From assembly GCF_902806685.2 (NCBI RefSeq), contig NC_048562.1, positions 2,562,200-2,626,199 on the forward strand: 64,000 nucleotides of DNA. Reading direction: 5' to 3'. Shown one piece after another: positions 54,780-64,000 of this stretch. The DNA comes from Maniola hyperantus. Lineage: Eukaryota > Arthropoda > Insecta > Lepidoptera > Nymphalidae. A model generated the notes under the pieces. The model worked only from the letters and a program-made list of their open reading frames with translations. It was not told the DNA's origin and searched no databases. A program made the translations under genes and the position numbers. Numbering within the stretch: position 1 is the first letter of the stretch; every line of letters begins with the position of its first letter.

Positions 54780-55067
54780 AATCTTCTGTGAATGTTTTTT
54801 AAACTATTTTACGGCTCCGGCTTCTAGCTCTTTTAAAATAAAAAGCAGCCACAGACGAGTTACGAGTAACGAAAACGAGCAAAATCAAAAGCACAGATAA
54901 AAAATAATAACACTTTGACATTAACCGAGGACTAGTCTTTCCCCGCCTTATCACCGGGGATAATTATATCCAACCCTGTGCCCATGCTCGGAGAGTGGAA
55001 ATAACTATCGGAGGGGATAAAATTTTTATCCTTTCCTCGGGGAGAAAATTTCCCGGCCCATGCTAGG

Positions 55068-55310
55068 CCTGCTGTGACTGACTGACTGACAGATAATGCA
55101 AGTCGTAAACTGGAGGATCTATACCTACTTGGAAACGCAAAATTTTAAGAGGAAAAGCTGACTGACTGACTGATCTATCAACACACAGCTGGACGGATCG
55201 GGCTAAAATTTTTCATGCAGATAGACGACATCCGATATTGGAACTCCTCAACGGATAAGAGTACAGTGAATATAGAATTTTCAAAAATCCTTTCTTATCG
55301 TACCTTCGTA
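55068..55310 (+). mobile_element. Fragmented Helitron-like (GACT family) copy
   Basis: GACTGACTGACTGATCTATC and GGACGGATCGGGCTAAAATT, joined to a piece of the repeat seen at 48,620. Confidence 0.55.
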
Positions 55311-55448
55311 GATATTCATCAGATCTTTACGAAATTCACATGGGACTACCTGGGAAGTCCCTTTACACTTACCCTTTCCCCTTTACCAGTTTACCCTTTC
55401 AAACAAAAAGGAATTTTTCTAATCGGTCCAAGCGTCGATGAGTAATCG

Positions 55449-55682
55449 GGGAGCATCCAATACTAATATTATAAATGCGAAAGTGTGTCTGTCTGTCTGT
55501 CCGTCTGTCTGTCTGTCTGTCTGCTAGCTTCCGTTCAACCGATTTTGACGAAATTTGGTATAGAGATAGCTTGCATCCTGGGGAAGGACATAGGCTACTT
55601 TTTATCCCGGAAAATATAAGAGTTCCAACAGGTTTTTTAAAAACCTAAATCCACGCGGACGAAGTCGCGGGCATCATCTAGT
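55449..55682 (+). mobile_element. Helitron-like copy, complete
   Basis: TCCAATACTAATATTATAAA, a TCTG tandem, through to GTCGCGGGCATCATCTAG and T. Confidence 0.8.
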
Positions 55683-55689
55683 ACATAAT

Positions 55690-56580
55690 AAATTAAAGAT
55701 CCCGACGAATTGGGAACCTCCTCCTTTTTTGAAGACAGTTAAAAAATCTAATTGTGTAGGAATGTATAAGATAAAGAACCTAAAATACCTACGATTTGAT
55801 TCACAAATTATACATTAAATCCCCCCAAAAACATTTCATGTAAATTTGGTTGCCAAGACTCACAAGTTCATGATGCTTTCACTGTTAAAAAGTTATGAGA
55901 TCTAATAAGTTTGCTGAGGACACCTTATTCTGAAAATTTCAGCTTTCTAGCGTCATCCAGACCGAAGCTATGACTGCTCGAAAATACGACGAAACGCTTC
56001 GAGAAAAGGTACGTAGTGGTAGTGGTACAACCAAAAGATTCTTTTGTCAAAAACTCAACTCATAACGAAAAATTTAACAAATAAAACACCCAAAACTTTA
56101 AAAAAAAAACGATCACAATAAAATGTGTACGATAAAGAGCCTAAAAATACGATTCGAAATTCAAAAAATTCATACTAACGCCATTTTTGGTTAGAGTTCG
56201 TCGACCCAAGAGGCAAGGTCGGAGCGCGGGCATCGACTCCTCTTTACATGTGTGGGTACCGAGCGTGTCTCTTTACATGGAATTTTATACTTTATAACTA
56301 AGGATTAGAGTTGAAATTTGTTTGTTCGGTACAGCCAGATGGTACGGTGATCCCGTCGTATACAGCGGTAGCGGAATCCATCTTTGGTAGTATACGGGAT
56401 ACAAGATGGACGTTTTTTTTTAATTTACTACGTATGTATTGCGTAATTTTTAACAGATGTTAATATTGTAAGGTTGACTAGTTATTTCCTGTGACTTTAC
56501 GCGCAATTTAATGTTGATAAAAGAGCGTGGATCCTATCTGGTTCTAGGTGCTTACATTCGACTATCCGTAAGATTCAAGA
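55690..56580. other. Non-coding, no gene seen
   Basis: Part resembles the dispersed repeat at 48,420. An imperfect inverted pair (TCCCGTCGTATAC and GTATACGGGATA) lies at 56,350-56,402. Confidence 0.4.
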
Positions 56581-57194
56581 TTAGTTTGAGCTGTGCGTTG
56601 ACAGATCAGTTAGTCAGTCAGTCAGTCACCTGTTTCTTTTATATATTTAGATTTTGAATAAACCATTTGACTTTGACTTTTCAAAGGTATGTGCGAATGA
56701 AGGAAAATATCGTGAGGAAACCTACAAATGTCTGAGAATGCTGTGTGAAGTCAACCAATCCGCGCTTGGCCAGCGTGGTGCACTATGGACTATTCTCATT
56801 CTGAGAGGAGATTCGTGCTCAGTAGTTGGCCGGCGATAGGTTGAGACTTCAGATGGCGATGATGGTGATGAAAACCTATTCATTGAAATCAGATTAAGTG
56901 TCCAATTTTCCACTGTGTCTCATCTAAAATACGTATTATATAAGTGAAGGATAACTTAGTGGTTTTAATTATGATACGATTTTAATCGATTATACGATTA
57001 TTTATTTTGATGCGTTTATCGATTTACTAATTAATCGATGACACGTGTAAGGAGCTACCTACAAAGTAATAAACTAGAATAAGAGAACATCAATATGGAT
57101 TTGGAAATATTCTTCAAGTATGTATCAGTTTATCCGCTAGAAATATTATTTAAATTTTAGAAATATTTTTCGAGTTTCACTTTTGCATTTTTTA

Positions 57195-57515
57195 GCCTAG
57201 TGAAGCTGTGATAGCCTATAGTGGTTAGGACGTCCGCCTTCTAATCGGAGGTCGGGGGTTCTATCCCGGGCACGCACCTCTAACTTTTCGGGGTTATGTG
57301 CGTTTTAAGTAATTAAATGTCACTTGCTTTAACGGTGAAGGAAAACATCGTGAGGAAACCTGCATGTCTGAGAGTTCTCCATAAAGTTCTCAAAGGTGTG
57401 TTAAGTCTACCAATCCGCACATGGCCAGCGTGGTAGACTATGGCCAAAACCCTTATCACTCTGAGAGGAGACCCGTGTTGGGTTGATCATGATGACGATG
57501 ATGACTTTTGCATTA
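57195..57515 (+). mobile_element. tRNA-derived SINE family 2, full
   Basis: A box TAGTGGTTAGGACGTCC, B box GGGTTCTATCCCGGG, body with GGTGAAGGAAAACATCGTGA and a GATGATGATGA end. A partial copy is at 56,690-56,880. Confidence 0.85.
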
Positions 57516-57564
57516 GTTAACACTTGCTCTATTATCTAAAATAGACGATTTGAACCAACCAACA

Positions 57565-57975
57565 AAAATTACAGACCCACCCATAAAAAACTTTAAAAAT
57601 GATAGACTTACAAACTTTCGTCCTCCATTTACCCCCTTTTGGGTGGAATTTCGAAAAATCCTCTCTTAATGGATACCTTCTCTTTACAAAGAACACACCC
57701 TCCAAATTTTATGTCTCTAAGACCAGTGGTTTAGGTTGTGCGTTGATATATAAGTCAGTCAGTCAGGACTTTGAATTTTATATAAAGACTATAGCTGCCC
57801 TGGCGAACTTCGTTCCGCCGAACAGTCGATTCAATTTTTTAATTTTTTCTCTCCGTAAGAACCATCCTCGTACTTCAAGGAATATTATAAAAAAAGAATT
57901 AGCGAAATCGGTTCAGCTGTTCTCGAGATTTGCGATGACCAACACATTTAGTGATTCATTTTTATATTATCTATA
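57565..57975 (-). mobile_element. Two Helitron-like fragments in reverse
   Basis: 57,565-57,785 belongs to a diverged GACT sub-family (its fuller relative is at 59,488). 57,787-57,975 matches 10,438-10,632. Confidence 0.6.
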
Positions 57976-57982
57976 CTAATCT

Positions 57983-58150
57983 ATACTATTATATAGAGAG
58001 GTAATGTCGTTAAGTTTGTTTGTAGGGGGTAATCTTTGGAACTACATAACCGATTTTAAAAATTATTTCACCGGTAGAAAGCTACATTATTCCTGAGTGA
58101 CATAGGCTATATTATATACACGCGGGCGAAGCCGCGGGGATCAGCTAGTA
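57983..58150 (+). mobile_element. Helitron-like copy, short family
   Basis: TCTATACTATTATATAGAGA to GGGCGAAGCCGCGGGGATCA followed by GCTAG and T, so it has TC and CTAG ends. Confidence 0.65.
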
Positions 58151-58473
58151 GATTATATAGATTTAGAATTCTGTGTATATTGCCCAACATTTAACAGTTT
58201 CCTCTATGCTCTATACCCGCCATTCCTTACGGTAACAAAGGCCCTTTTGTTTTAAATCCGTGAATGGCAAATAATAGATATACCTACATAAAAACGCAAA
58301 TTTAATTTGTCACGCCTTTCTAATTAACATTGTTATTTGTTTTGAAACTAGCAGCTTCCTCTTTTAACTGTGTCGGTTAGATTTTGACAGATAGTTCAAA
58401 ATTGGCGATTTGACCTGGTTTCTGTTAATTTTATCGAATATCTTTTCAAATCTATTTAGGTTCAAAAAATCTT

Positions 58474-58690
58474 CTAAATATATAAAAGTCACCTTGACTG
58501 ACTGACTGACTGATCTATCAATGCACAGCTCAAACTACTGGTCGGATCGGGCTGAAATTTGGCATGCAGATAGCTAATTTGTCGTAGGCGTCCGCTAAGA
58601 AACGATTTTTGAAAATTCAATCCCTAAGGGGGTGAAATAGGGATTTGAAATTGGTATAGTCCACGCGAAGTCGCGAGCATAAGCTAGTTA
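58474..58690 (+). mobile_element. Helitron-like copy (GACT family)
   Basis: TCTAAATATATAAAAG to CGCGAGCATAAGCTAG and T. Confidence 0.78.
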
Positions 58691-58747
58691 CTCGATAATA
58701 CTTAATGTCCCTACTTGATTGTATAAGGGGCGAAATTTTCAATCAAA

Positions 58748-59488
58748 TTCCGTACTAATATTATAAATGCAAAAATGTGTCTGTCTGTGTGTCTGTTACC
58801 TTTTCAGCGCCTTACCGATTGAATTAGAAATTCCACTCCTATGGGGGTAAACAAGGTATAAAAATTTGCATTAAAGTCCCTCATTTATCAAGTTATCTAT
58901 GAAAATTGGTATTGGGGGCTTTCGGGGAAAAAAAGTGAAAAGTGAAGATACCTGCTGTTCGACTTGTGGACGATCCCAAACTAACCGCCTCGTTGGAAAG
59001 CCTGGAGCACCGCAGAGACGTTAGCTCTCTATGCGTGTTCTATCGCCTGTATAATGGGGAGTGCTCTGAAGAGCTTTTTGACCTCATTCCACCCTCTTTT
59101 TTCTACAACCGCACCGCGCGCCACCGTAAGGAATTTCACCCTCACCATCTGGGTGTCTGGTGCACTTCGACCGTCCGCTGCGCCAGATCCTTCTTTCCAC
59201 GCACGTGCAAACTGTGGAACCAACTCCCATCGGCGGTGTTCCCACTAGATTATAACATGGGGTTATTCAAGGGGCGGACCAACAAATTCCTAAAAGGCCG
59301 GCAACGCATCGGCGGCTCCTCTGGTGCTGCAAATGTTCATGGGCGGCGGTAATCACTTAACATCAGGTGACCCGCCTGCTCGCTTGCTCGCTATATCTAT
59401 TTAAAAAAAAAAAAACCTAAGTGTTTCAGGATTTTGGAAATTTTCAAAAACTATACTTGAGCGAAGCCGGAGTGGGACAGCTAGTCTT
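58748..59488 (+). mobile_element. Helitron-like element split by a LINE
   Basis: TCCGTACTAATATTATAAAT to about 58,932, then the LINE (58,935-59,415), then CCTAAGTGTTTCAGG to GGGACAGCTAG and T. Confidence 0.65.
58935..59415 (+). mobile_element. 5'-truncated LINE with poly-A
   Basis: Reads LTASLESLEHRRDVSSLCVF, YRLYNGECSEELFDLIPPSF, then KLWNQLPSAVFPLDYNMGLF to NVHGRR stop, then CACTTAACATCAGGTGACCC and poly-A. This is a typical LINE ORF2 C-terminus. Confidence 0.85.
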
Positions 59489-59714
59489 CTGTGTATATAA
59501 AATTCAAAGTCCTGACTGACTGACTGACTGACTTATATCAACGCACAGCCTAAACCGCTGGTCCTAGATATATGAAATTTGGAGGGTGTTTTCTTTGTAA
59601 AGAATAGGTAATACCAAGAAAGGATTTTTCGAAACTCCACCCCCAAGTGGGTTAAATGGGGGTTTGAAATTTATGTAGTCCGCGCGGACGAAGTCGCGAG
59701 CATAAGCTAGTTAG
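59488..59714 (+). mobile_element. Helitron-like copy (GACT sub-family)
   Basis: CTTCTGTGTATATAAAATTC to CGCGGACGAAGTCGCGAGCA followed by TAAGCTAG and T. Confidence 0.72.
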
Positions 59715-60440
59715 TAATATAAGCGTCTTCGTTAATACGTATAGGCTTGGTAATTGTTATCTATATATTACCGTGGTTTTTTTTATTTTATTTTTATTTA
59801 GACAAAACGAAAAGTGAACAATTTACACCACACTTTTAGACCAAAGCACTAGATAAAAAGCCGAGACTGGTGTTGGGAGTTTGCAGCCCAAATAGACGGT
59901 AGTCTGACAAAGTTCGTCGACCTCATTCATACTATATTATATTATATTTATACTATACTATATATATTCATACATTACTAAAACTATATTACATATATTT
60001 GGTTTGGTATAGCCTATAGGTCACACTTTCTTCTAAGACCTAGCTTACCTAGCTAGTCTTTGAAATTCGCTAAGCTATTACTCTGCAATACCTGACACCA
60101 TGGAAATATAAAATCCTAATACCTATAGATCTTAGTAGACATTGATATGGACAATCCTAATCAGAAAGAGAGGCAAGATATGCACCCGGTCAGCTGATCG
60201 TGACGTCACAGGTCAGCGACCCCGCCCGAAGTCGTAGCACGTTCGGTGACGTCACCGGGGTTGGAATTCGGGCGGTGCTTACGGTTCCAATTTTAAATTA
60301 TGCAACAGATAATTCCAAGTTAATATGTCAATGACAGTGTGGGCACCTATTTTTTTATGGGCGAAGCGAAGGTTAAAATTTATTCAGCCTATTGGTTTTC
60401 TTTTTTCAAATGTTGTAGAGAGGAGAAGCTAAGAAAGGTT
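59715..60440. other. Mostly unique sequence with GC-rich CRE/receptor-site patch
   Basis: A dispersed repeat block at 59,820-59,925, then (TATAT) runs, then the GC-rich patch 60,190-60,290. On the minus strand an ATG at 60,101 followed by GTGTCAG and a weak GTATTG donor is in the right phase to join HR3 exon A. Confidence 0.35.
60201..60222. promoter_or_regulatory. CRE plus imperfect IR-1 receptor site
   Basis: TGACGTCA followed by AGGTCA G CGACCC. The run CGTCACAGGTCA and a following GACC are shared with the perfect site at 61,797. A second TGACGTCA is at 60,247-60,254. The stretch 60,190-60,290 is GC-rich for this window, so a promoter is possible. Confidence 0.45.
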
Positions 60441-60446
60441 TTGACA

Positions 60447-60510
60447 ACCCCGCTAGCGCAGTAGGTCTCATAAGCGAAAGGTTCCGGGTTCGATTCCTGG
60501 TAGGGACAAT
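60447..60510 (+). repeat. tRNA-Met-like remnant, D-arm truncated
   Basis: CTAGCGCAGTAGGTCTCATA then AAGGTTCCGGGTTCGATTCC: a CAT anticodon context and good B box, but about 12 bases of the D and anticodon stem are missing. Not a working tRNA. Confidence 0.5.
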
Positions 60511-60684
60511 TGGAAAATTTAACATTTCTAAATTGTCTAACTAAACATTTTTACGGACATCAACAAACCACAGACACAAATATTAGTTTCAAGAACATGT
60601 CTACGAAATTTCATCGAGTTTGATTGGAAAGAAAAAGAAAAGAAAAACCGTTTGTTTTTGAAAGTTATGCCGTAGGTATAAAGC

Positions 60685-60990
60685 CGTGGTAGCCTAGTGG
60701 TTATAGGACGTCCACCTTCCAATCGGAGGTCGGGGGTTTGATCCCGGGCACGCACTTTTCGGAGTTAGGTATGTGCGTTTTAAGTAATTAAATATCACTT
60801 GCTTTAACGGTGAAGGAAAACATCGTGAGGAATTCTGCATGCCTGAGAGTTCTCCATAATGTTCTCAAAGGTGTTTGAAGTCTGCTAGTCCGCATTTGGC
60901 CAGTGTGGAGGCCCTTCTCACTCTAACAGAAGACCCGTGCTCTGTACCTGTATTGAGCCAGCGATGGGTTGATCATGATGATGATCATGG
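60685..60990 (+). mobile_element. tRNA-derived SINE family 2, full
   Basis: TAGCCTAGTGGTTATAGGAC, GGGGGTTTGATCCCGGGCAC and the family body. Confidence 0.85.
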
Positions 60991-61042
60991 TGATGACATT
61001 ATGCTTCGCCGGGGTTCATAGGCACCGCACGCCACTGCTCCA

Positions 61043-61216
61043 TACTAATATTATAAATGCTAAAGTGCGTCTGTCTGTCTACCTGTCTGTCTTGTAGCTT
61101 TTCACGGCCCAATAGTTTGGCCAATTTTGATGAAATTGGGTACAGTAGAGCTTATACATCCCGGGGACGGACATAGGCTATTTTTATCCCGGAAAAGCAA
61201 AGAGTTCCCACGGGAT
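61043..61216 (+). mobile_element. Helitron-like copy, 3' truncated
   Basis: TCCATACTAATATTATAAAT to AAGAGTTCCCACGGGATCC. Confidence 0.7.
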
Positions 61217-61284
61217 CCTTAATATTAATACATGATATATCCTTCACAAAAGTTAGCATACATACATAATAAATTTCATTCACG

Positions 61285-61706
61285 AAATCTTTCACATAAT
61301 ATGTGTCAGACAACCCCTATTTCACCCCCTTAGGGGTTGAATTTTCAAAAATCCTTTCTTAGCGGATGCCTACGTTATAATAGCTATCTGTGTGCCAAAT
61401 TTCAGCCCGATCCGTCCAGTAGTTTATTGAGCTGTGCGTTGATAGATCAGTCAGTCATCTTTTCCTTTTATATATTTAGACTAGCTTATGCTCGCGACTT
61501 CGTCCGCGTGGACTACACAAATTTCAAATCCCTATTTCACCCCCTAGGGGTTGAATTTTAAAAAATCCTATCTTAGCGGATGCCTACGTCATAATAGCTA
61601 TCTGCATGCCAAATTTCAGCCCGATCCGTCCAGTAGTTTGAGCTGTGCGTTGATAGATCAGTCAGTCAGTCAGTCAGTCACCTTTTCTTTTTATATATTT
61701 AGATAA
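61285..61706 (-). mobile_element. Two Helitron-like (GACT family) copies, head to tail, reverse
   Basis: 61,285-61,481 (truncated) and 61,482-61,706 (full: ACTAGCTTATGCTCGCGACT to TATATTTAGATAAT). The full copy shows A before TC and T after CTAG, the Helitron insertion rule. Confidence 0.8.
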
Positions 61707-61709
61707 TAA

Positions 61710-62160
61710 CGTAATAATGCGTAATCAATATAAACACAGATAAAATACCTACTTTGCTCCTTATCAATACAATACACACCCACATGCCTACGTCACAGGT
61801 CACTGACCTTAGGCCAAATCCGAGCGACGAATTTGAATTTTAATCTAACGGACTTGTATTTAGTAATGTTTTGATGCGAAATTGAACTTTATTGTTGTGA
61901 TAATAGGAGCTAGGTAGTCTAACTGGTATGGGATTTGCTAGGGTTGCCAATTTTTTTGGCTAAACAAAGCCGAGTCCAGTATAATAACATCTTCAGAATA
62001 ATGTTGGGACTGCCTCGGTACTGTAGCGCGTCCGGTATGTTTGCGGATAACTGTGTAGACGGCTCCTTCGCAAATCGCAATCATACGGAAAAGGATCGCC
62101 TCAATGAAAAGTAGGTTGGAGAGAAGTACTAACATTATCCTGAAGGTGATAGCAGACCTC
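61710..62160. other. Unique sequence holding the EcRE-like palindrome
   Basis: No repeat match seen in 61,710-61,930. An unrecognised minus-strand 65-codon ORF at 61,938-62,135 is probably chance. Confidence 0.4.
61797..61809. promoter_or_regulatory. Perfect IR-1 nuclear-receptor site (EcRE-like)
   Basis: AGGTCA C TGACCT is a perfect inverted repeat of two half-sites with one spacer base, the best form of EcR/USP binding site. It lies in repeat-free sequence about 10.7 kb upstream of HR3 exon A. Moth HR3 genes are classic direct ecdysone targets (family knowledge). Function here is inferred. Confidence 0.6.
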
Positions 62161-62162
62161 TA

Positions 62163-62343
62163 AGCCTCAATAGCTCAACGGGTAGAGGAGTGGACTGAAA
62201 ACCGAAAGGTCGACGGTTCAAACCCCGCCCGTTGCACTATTGTCGTACCTACTCCTAGCACAAGCCTGACGCTTAGTTGGAGAGGAAAGGGGAATATTAG
62301 TCATTTAACATGGCTAATACTTATTCTTTAAAAAAAAAAAAAA
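62163..62343 (+). mobile_element. tRNA-derived SINE family 1
   Basis: Full copy with poly-A. Confidence 0.87.
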
Positions 62344-62521
62344 TTAACTAACATAAGTTTTTTACTAACTAATACATTATTTTATAATATAGTTACTAAC
62401 ATAGGTTAAGATGGTTACTAACATAATATTGAGGCCTTTGTTGTCTGACAAAATAAAGATTATTTATTTATTTATTTATTATTTAAAGCACCTTTATGAA
62501 GGAACTAACATAGCTCAACGG

Positions 62522-62835
62522 GTTGTTTGATCTCATTCCACCCTCCTTTTTCTACAACCGCACCGCACGCCACCGCAAACAATTTCACCCTCACCACCTG
62601 GGTGTCTGGTGCACTTCGATCGCCCGTTGTGCCAGATCCTTTTTTCAACGCACATGCATGTGCATGCAACTGTGGAATCAACTCCCTTCGGCGGTGTTCC
62701 CATTAGATTACAACATGGGGCTATTAAAGAGGCGGCCCAACAAATACCTGAAAGGCCGACAACGCATTGGTAGTTCCTCTGGTACTGCAAATGTTCATGG
62801 GCGGCGGTAATCACTTAACATCAGGTGGCTCGCCA
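62522..62835 (+). mobile_element. 5'-truncated LINE
   Basis: FDLIPPSFFYNRTARHRKQF to NVHGRR stop and CACTTAACATCAGGTGGC, closely similar to 58,935-59,380. A short CATGCATGTG expansion is new. Confidence 0.83.
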
Positions 62836-62836
62836 T

Positions 62837-63266
62837 TTTAAGGGTTCCGTACCTAAAGAGGAAAAACGGAACCCTTATAGGATCACTTTGTTGTCTGTCT
62901 GTCTGTCGGTCTGTCAAGAAACCTACAGGGTACTTCCCGTTGACCTAGAATCATGAAATTTGGCAGGTAGGTAGGTCTTATAGCAAACATTGGGGGAAAA
63001 ATCTGAAAACTGTTTTGTGGTCACATCACACAAAAAAAAATTAAATTGTGGTCATGAACTAATAATTAGTATTTTCAATTTTCGAAGTAAGAACTATATC
63101 AAGTGGGGTATCATATAAAAGGTCTTCACCTGTACATTCTAAAACAGATTTTGATTTCTTTTTATGCTTCATAGTTTTTGAATTATCGTGCAAAATGTCG
63201 AAAAAATAAGACTGTAGTACGGAACCCTCATTGCGCGAGCCTGACTCGCACTTGGCCGGGTTTTTT
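62837..63266 (-). mobile_element. GTTCCGTAC element, reverse, full length
   Basis: AAGGGTTCCGTACCTAAAGA to CGCACTTGGCCGGG. Confidence 0.83.
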
Positions 63267-63404
63267 AAAAAAGGACGCAGTAAAACATGGTTTCTACTTA
63301 TAACAGCGCTCTATTGAAAAATTGCGGTTTTGGTATGTATCTTATAAGTATCGAAATATTGGAGAATGATGTCAATTTTTTTTTTTAAATCGTCACCGTA
63401 ATCG

Positions 63405-63556
63405 CCTATAAGTCCCGCAAATTGCTAATGCTCGTGGCCATCATTTTAGTGACGTTGAAGTTGTATATTTTTATTTCGGCTGACGTCAAAATGACGTCAT
63501 TTCGATGTTAATGAGACATGGATCCAGCGCAATAGCAATTTGCGAGACTTTTACCT
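63405..63556. mobile_element. MITE carrying CRE palindromes, copy 2
   Basis: AGTCCCGCAAATTGCTAATG at the left, CAATAGCAATTTGCGAGACT at the right, TGACGTCA at 63,481 and 63,492. Confidence 0.75.
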
Positions 63557-64000
63557 TTTACACGTATTTTTTAATGACAACCCTGTAACAGTTTCACGGG
63601 TGAACGCCCTCGAATGTCCGAACTAAACGTATACCGAGCAACATCAACTTTGTCTATCCAATATTTATTACATAGCTCCTATTCTTATGTAATATAGAAG
63701 TCAATTTTCAAAAGCAATTAGTTTTAGATTTGCCAGCAAAGCGGTATCGTCCTTTGGCTTCGAATTTTAAATGAATAGTTCTCGCTTCTCCTCAGAATAG
63801 TTTTTAGGCTGCTTTTTAAAGTGTTATGATTGAAAGTTTTTTAAAGATTGTAGAGAAAAAAATACCATTATAGGGATAAGGGGCAGTTTAGTAAATAGCC
63901 TCCCCTTTCGTTGTTCGTTCATTGTCGAGTATGTTCACCTTTCGCCCAATTCTAGTATGTTTAGTGTTAGGGTTTACAAACAATTTCTGTGCCAATGCGA
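63557..64000. other. Nothing recognised
   Basis: AT-rich sequence with no repeat family, frame or structure that I can support. Confidence 0.4.

Larger units (their letters stand above)
52081..55062. mobile_element. Harbinger-like DNA transposon, about 3.0 kb
   Basis: The ends are inverted: CATGGGCC at the left, GGCCCATG at the right. CTAG flanks both sides (a 3-4 bp target duplication, exact length ambiguous because CTAG is palindromic). Both subterminal regions are rich in TTATCC/GGATAA motifs, and an internal copy of the terminal motif is at 52,243. A plus-strand reading near 52,440-52,576 resembles the start of a PIF/Harbinger transposase. A Helitron-like copy sits inside at 52,776-52,988. 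There is no full transposase, so it is a decayed or non-autonomous element. Confidence 0.6.

Noticed and set aside
60447..60510. Functional tRNA-Met
   Set aside because: Part of the D arm and anticodon stem is missing, so only a remnant was annotated.
61938..62135. 65-codon minus-strand ORF
   Set aside because: No recognisable domain, splice context or codon signal. It may be an old repeat fragment.
1..64000. CRISPR array or bacterial-type operon
   Set aside because: The tandem repeats present are a minisatellite and simple repeats. Genes have introns and the DNA is insect nuclear.

Overview
The window looks like lepidopteran nuclear DNA. It is AT-rich, its genes have introns with GT-AG junctions, one gene encodes the insect nuclear receptor HR3, and the intron and intergenic space is packed with short repeats. 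The repeats include Helitron-like elements ending in CTAG, two tRNA-derived SINE families, MITEs with long inverted termini, and 5'-truncated LINE tails. All gene models here were built by eye from splice sites, reading phase and family resemblance, without transcripts or database searches.

Layout. (1) 1-5,233, minus strand: the first three coding exons of an AIG1/ADTRP-family membrane hydrolase; the last exon lies off the left edge. (2) 5,234-15,837: gene-free, with nested repeats, a 33-bp minisatellite and a GC-rich tandem tract. (3) 15,838-22,469, plus strand: a complete five-exon paralogue of the same family (248 aa), divergent from the first. Its intron 2 holds a dead tandem copy of exon 2. 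(4) 22,470-27,437: an unusually repeat-poor AT-rich block, probably the HR3 3' UTR and the intergenic space. (5) 27,438-51,049, minus strand: eleven exons of HR3 (ROR-type receptor), from the first zinc finger to the stop codon. The upstream A/B-domain exon was not identified. A small unrecognised three-exon gene (88 aa, plus strand, 35,059-36,320) lies inside an HR3 intron. (6) 51,050-64,000: repeats, a roughly 3-kb Harbinger-like DNA transposon (52,081-55,062) that contains a possible 43-aa two-exon ORF, and a perfect ecdysone-response-element-like palindrome at 61,797.

How it fits together. HR3 is the main gene. In insects it is an ecdysone-induced receptor that relays the hormone pulse during moulting, so a perfect AGGTCA inverted repeat about 10.7 kb upstream of its DNA-binding exon is a plausible control site. 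The most unusual structure is a run of partial, degraded copies of four successive HR3 exons (A, B, C and D), each lying 3' of its parent exon. A 507-nt HR3 hinge exon with symmetric phase carries two adjacent SUMO-type motifs and could be skipped without changing the frame. I see no wholly new multi-gene system. The best candidates for something undescribed are the exon-copy pattern, the intron-nested small gene and the small ORF in the Harbinger-like element.
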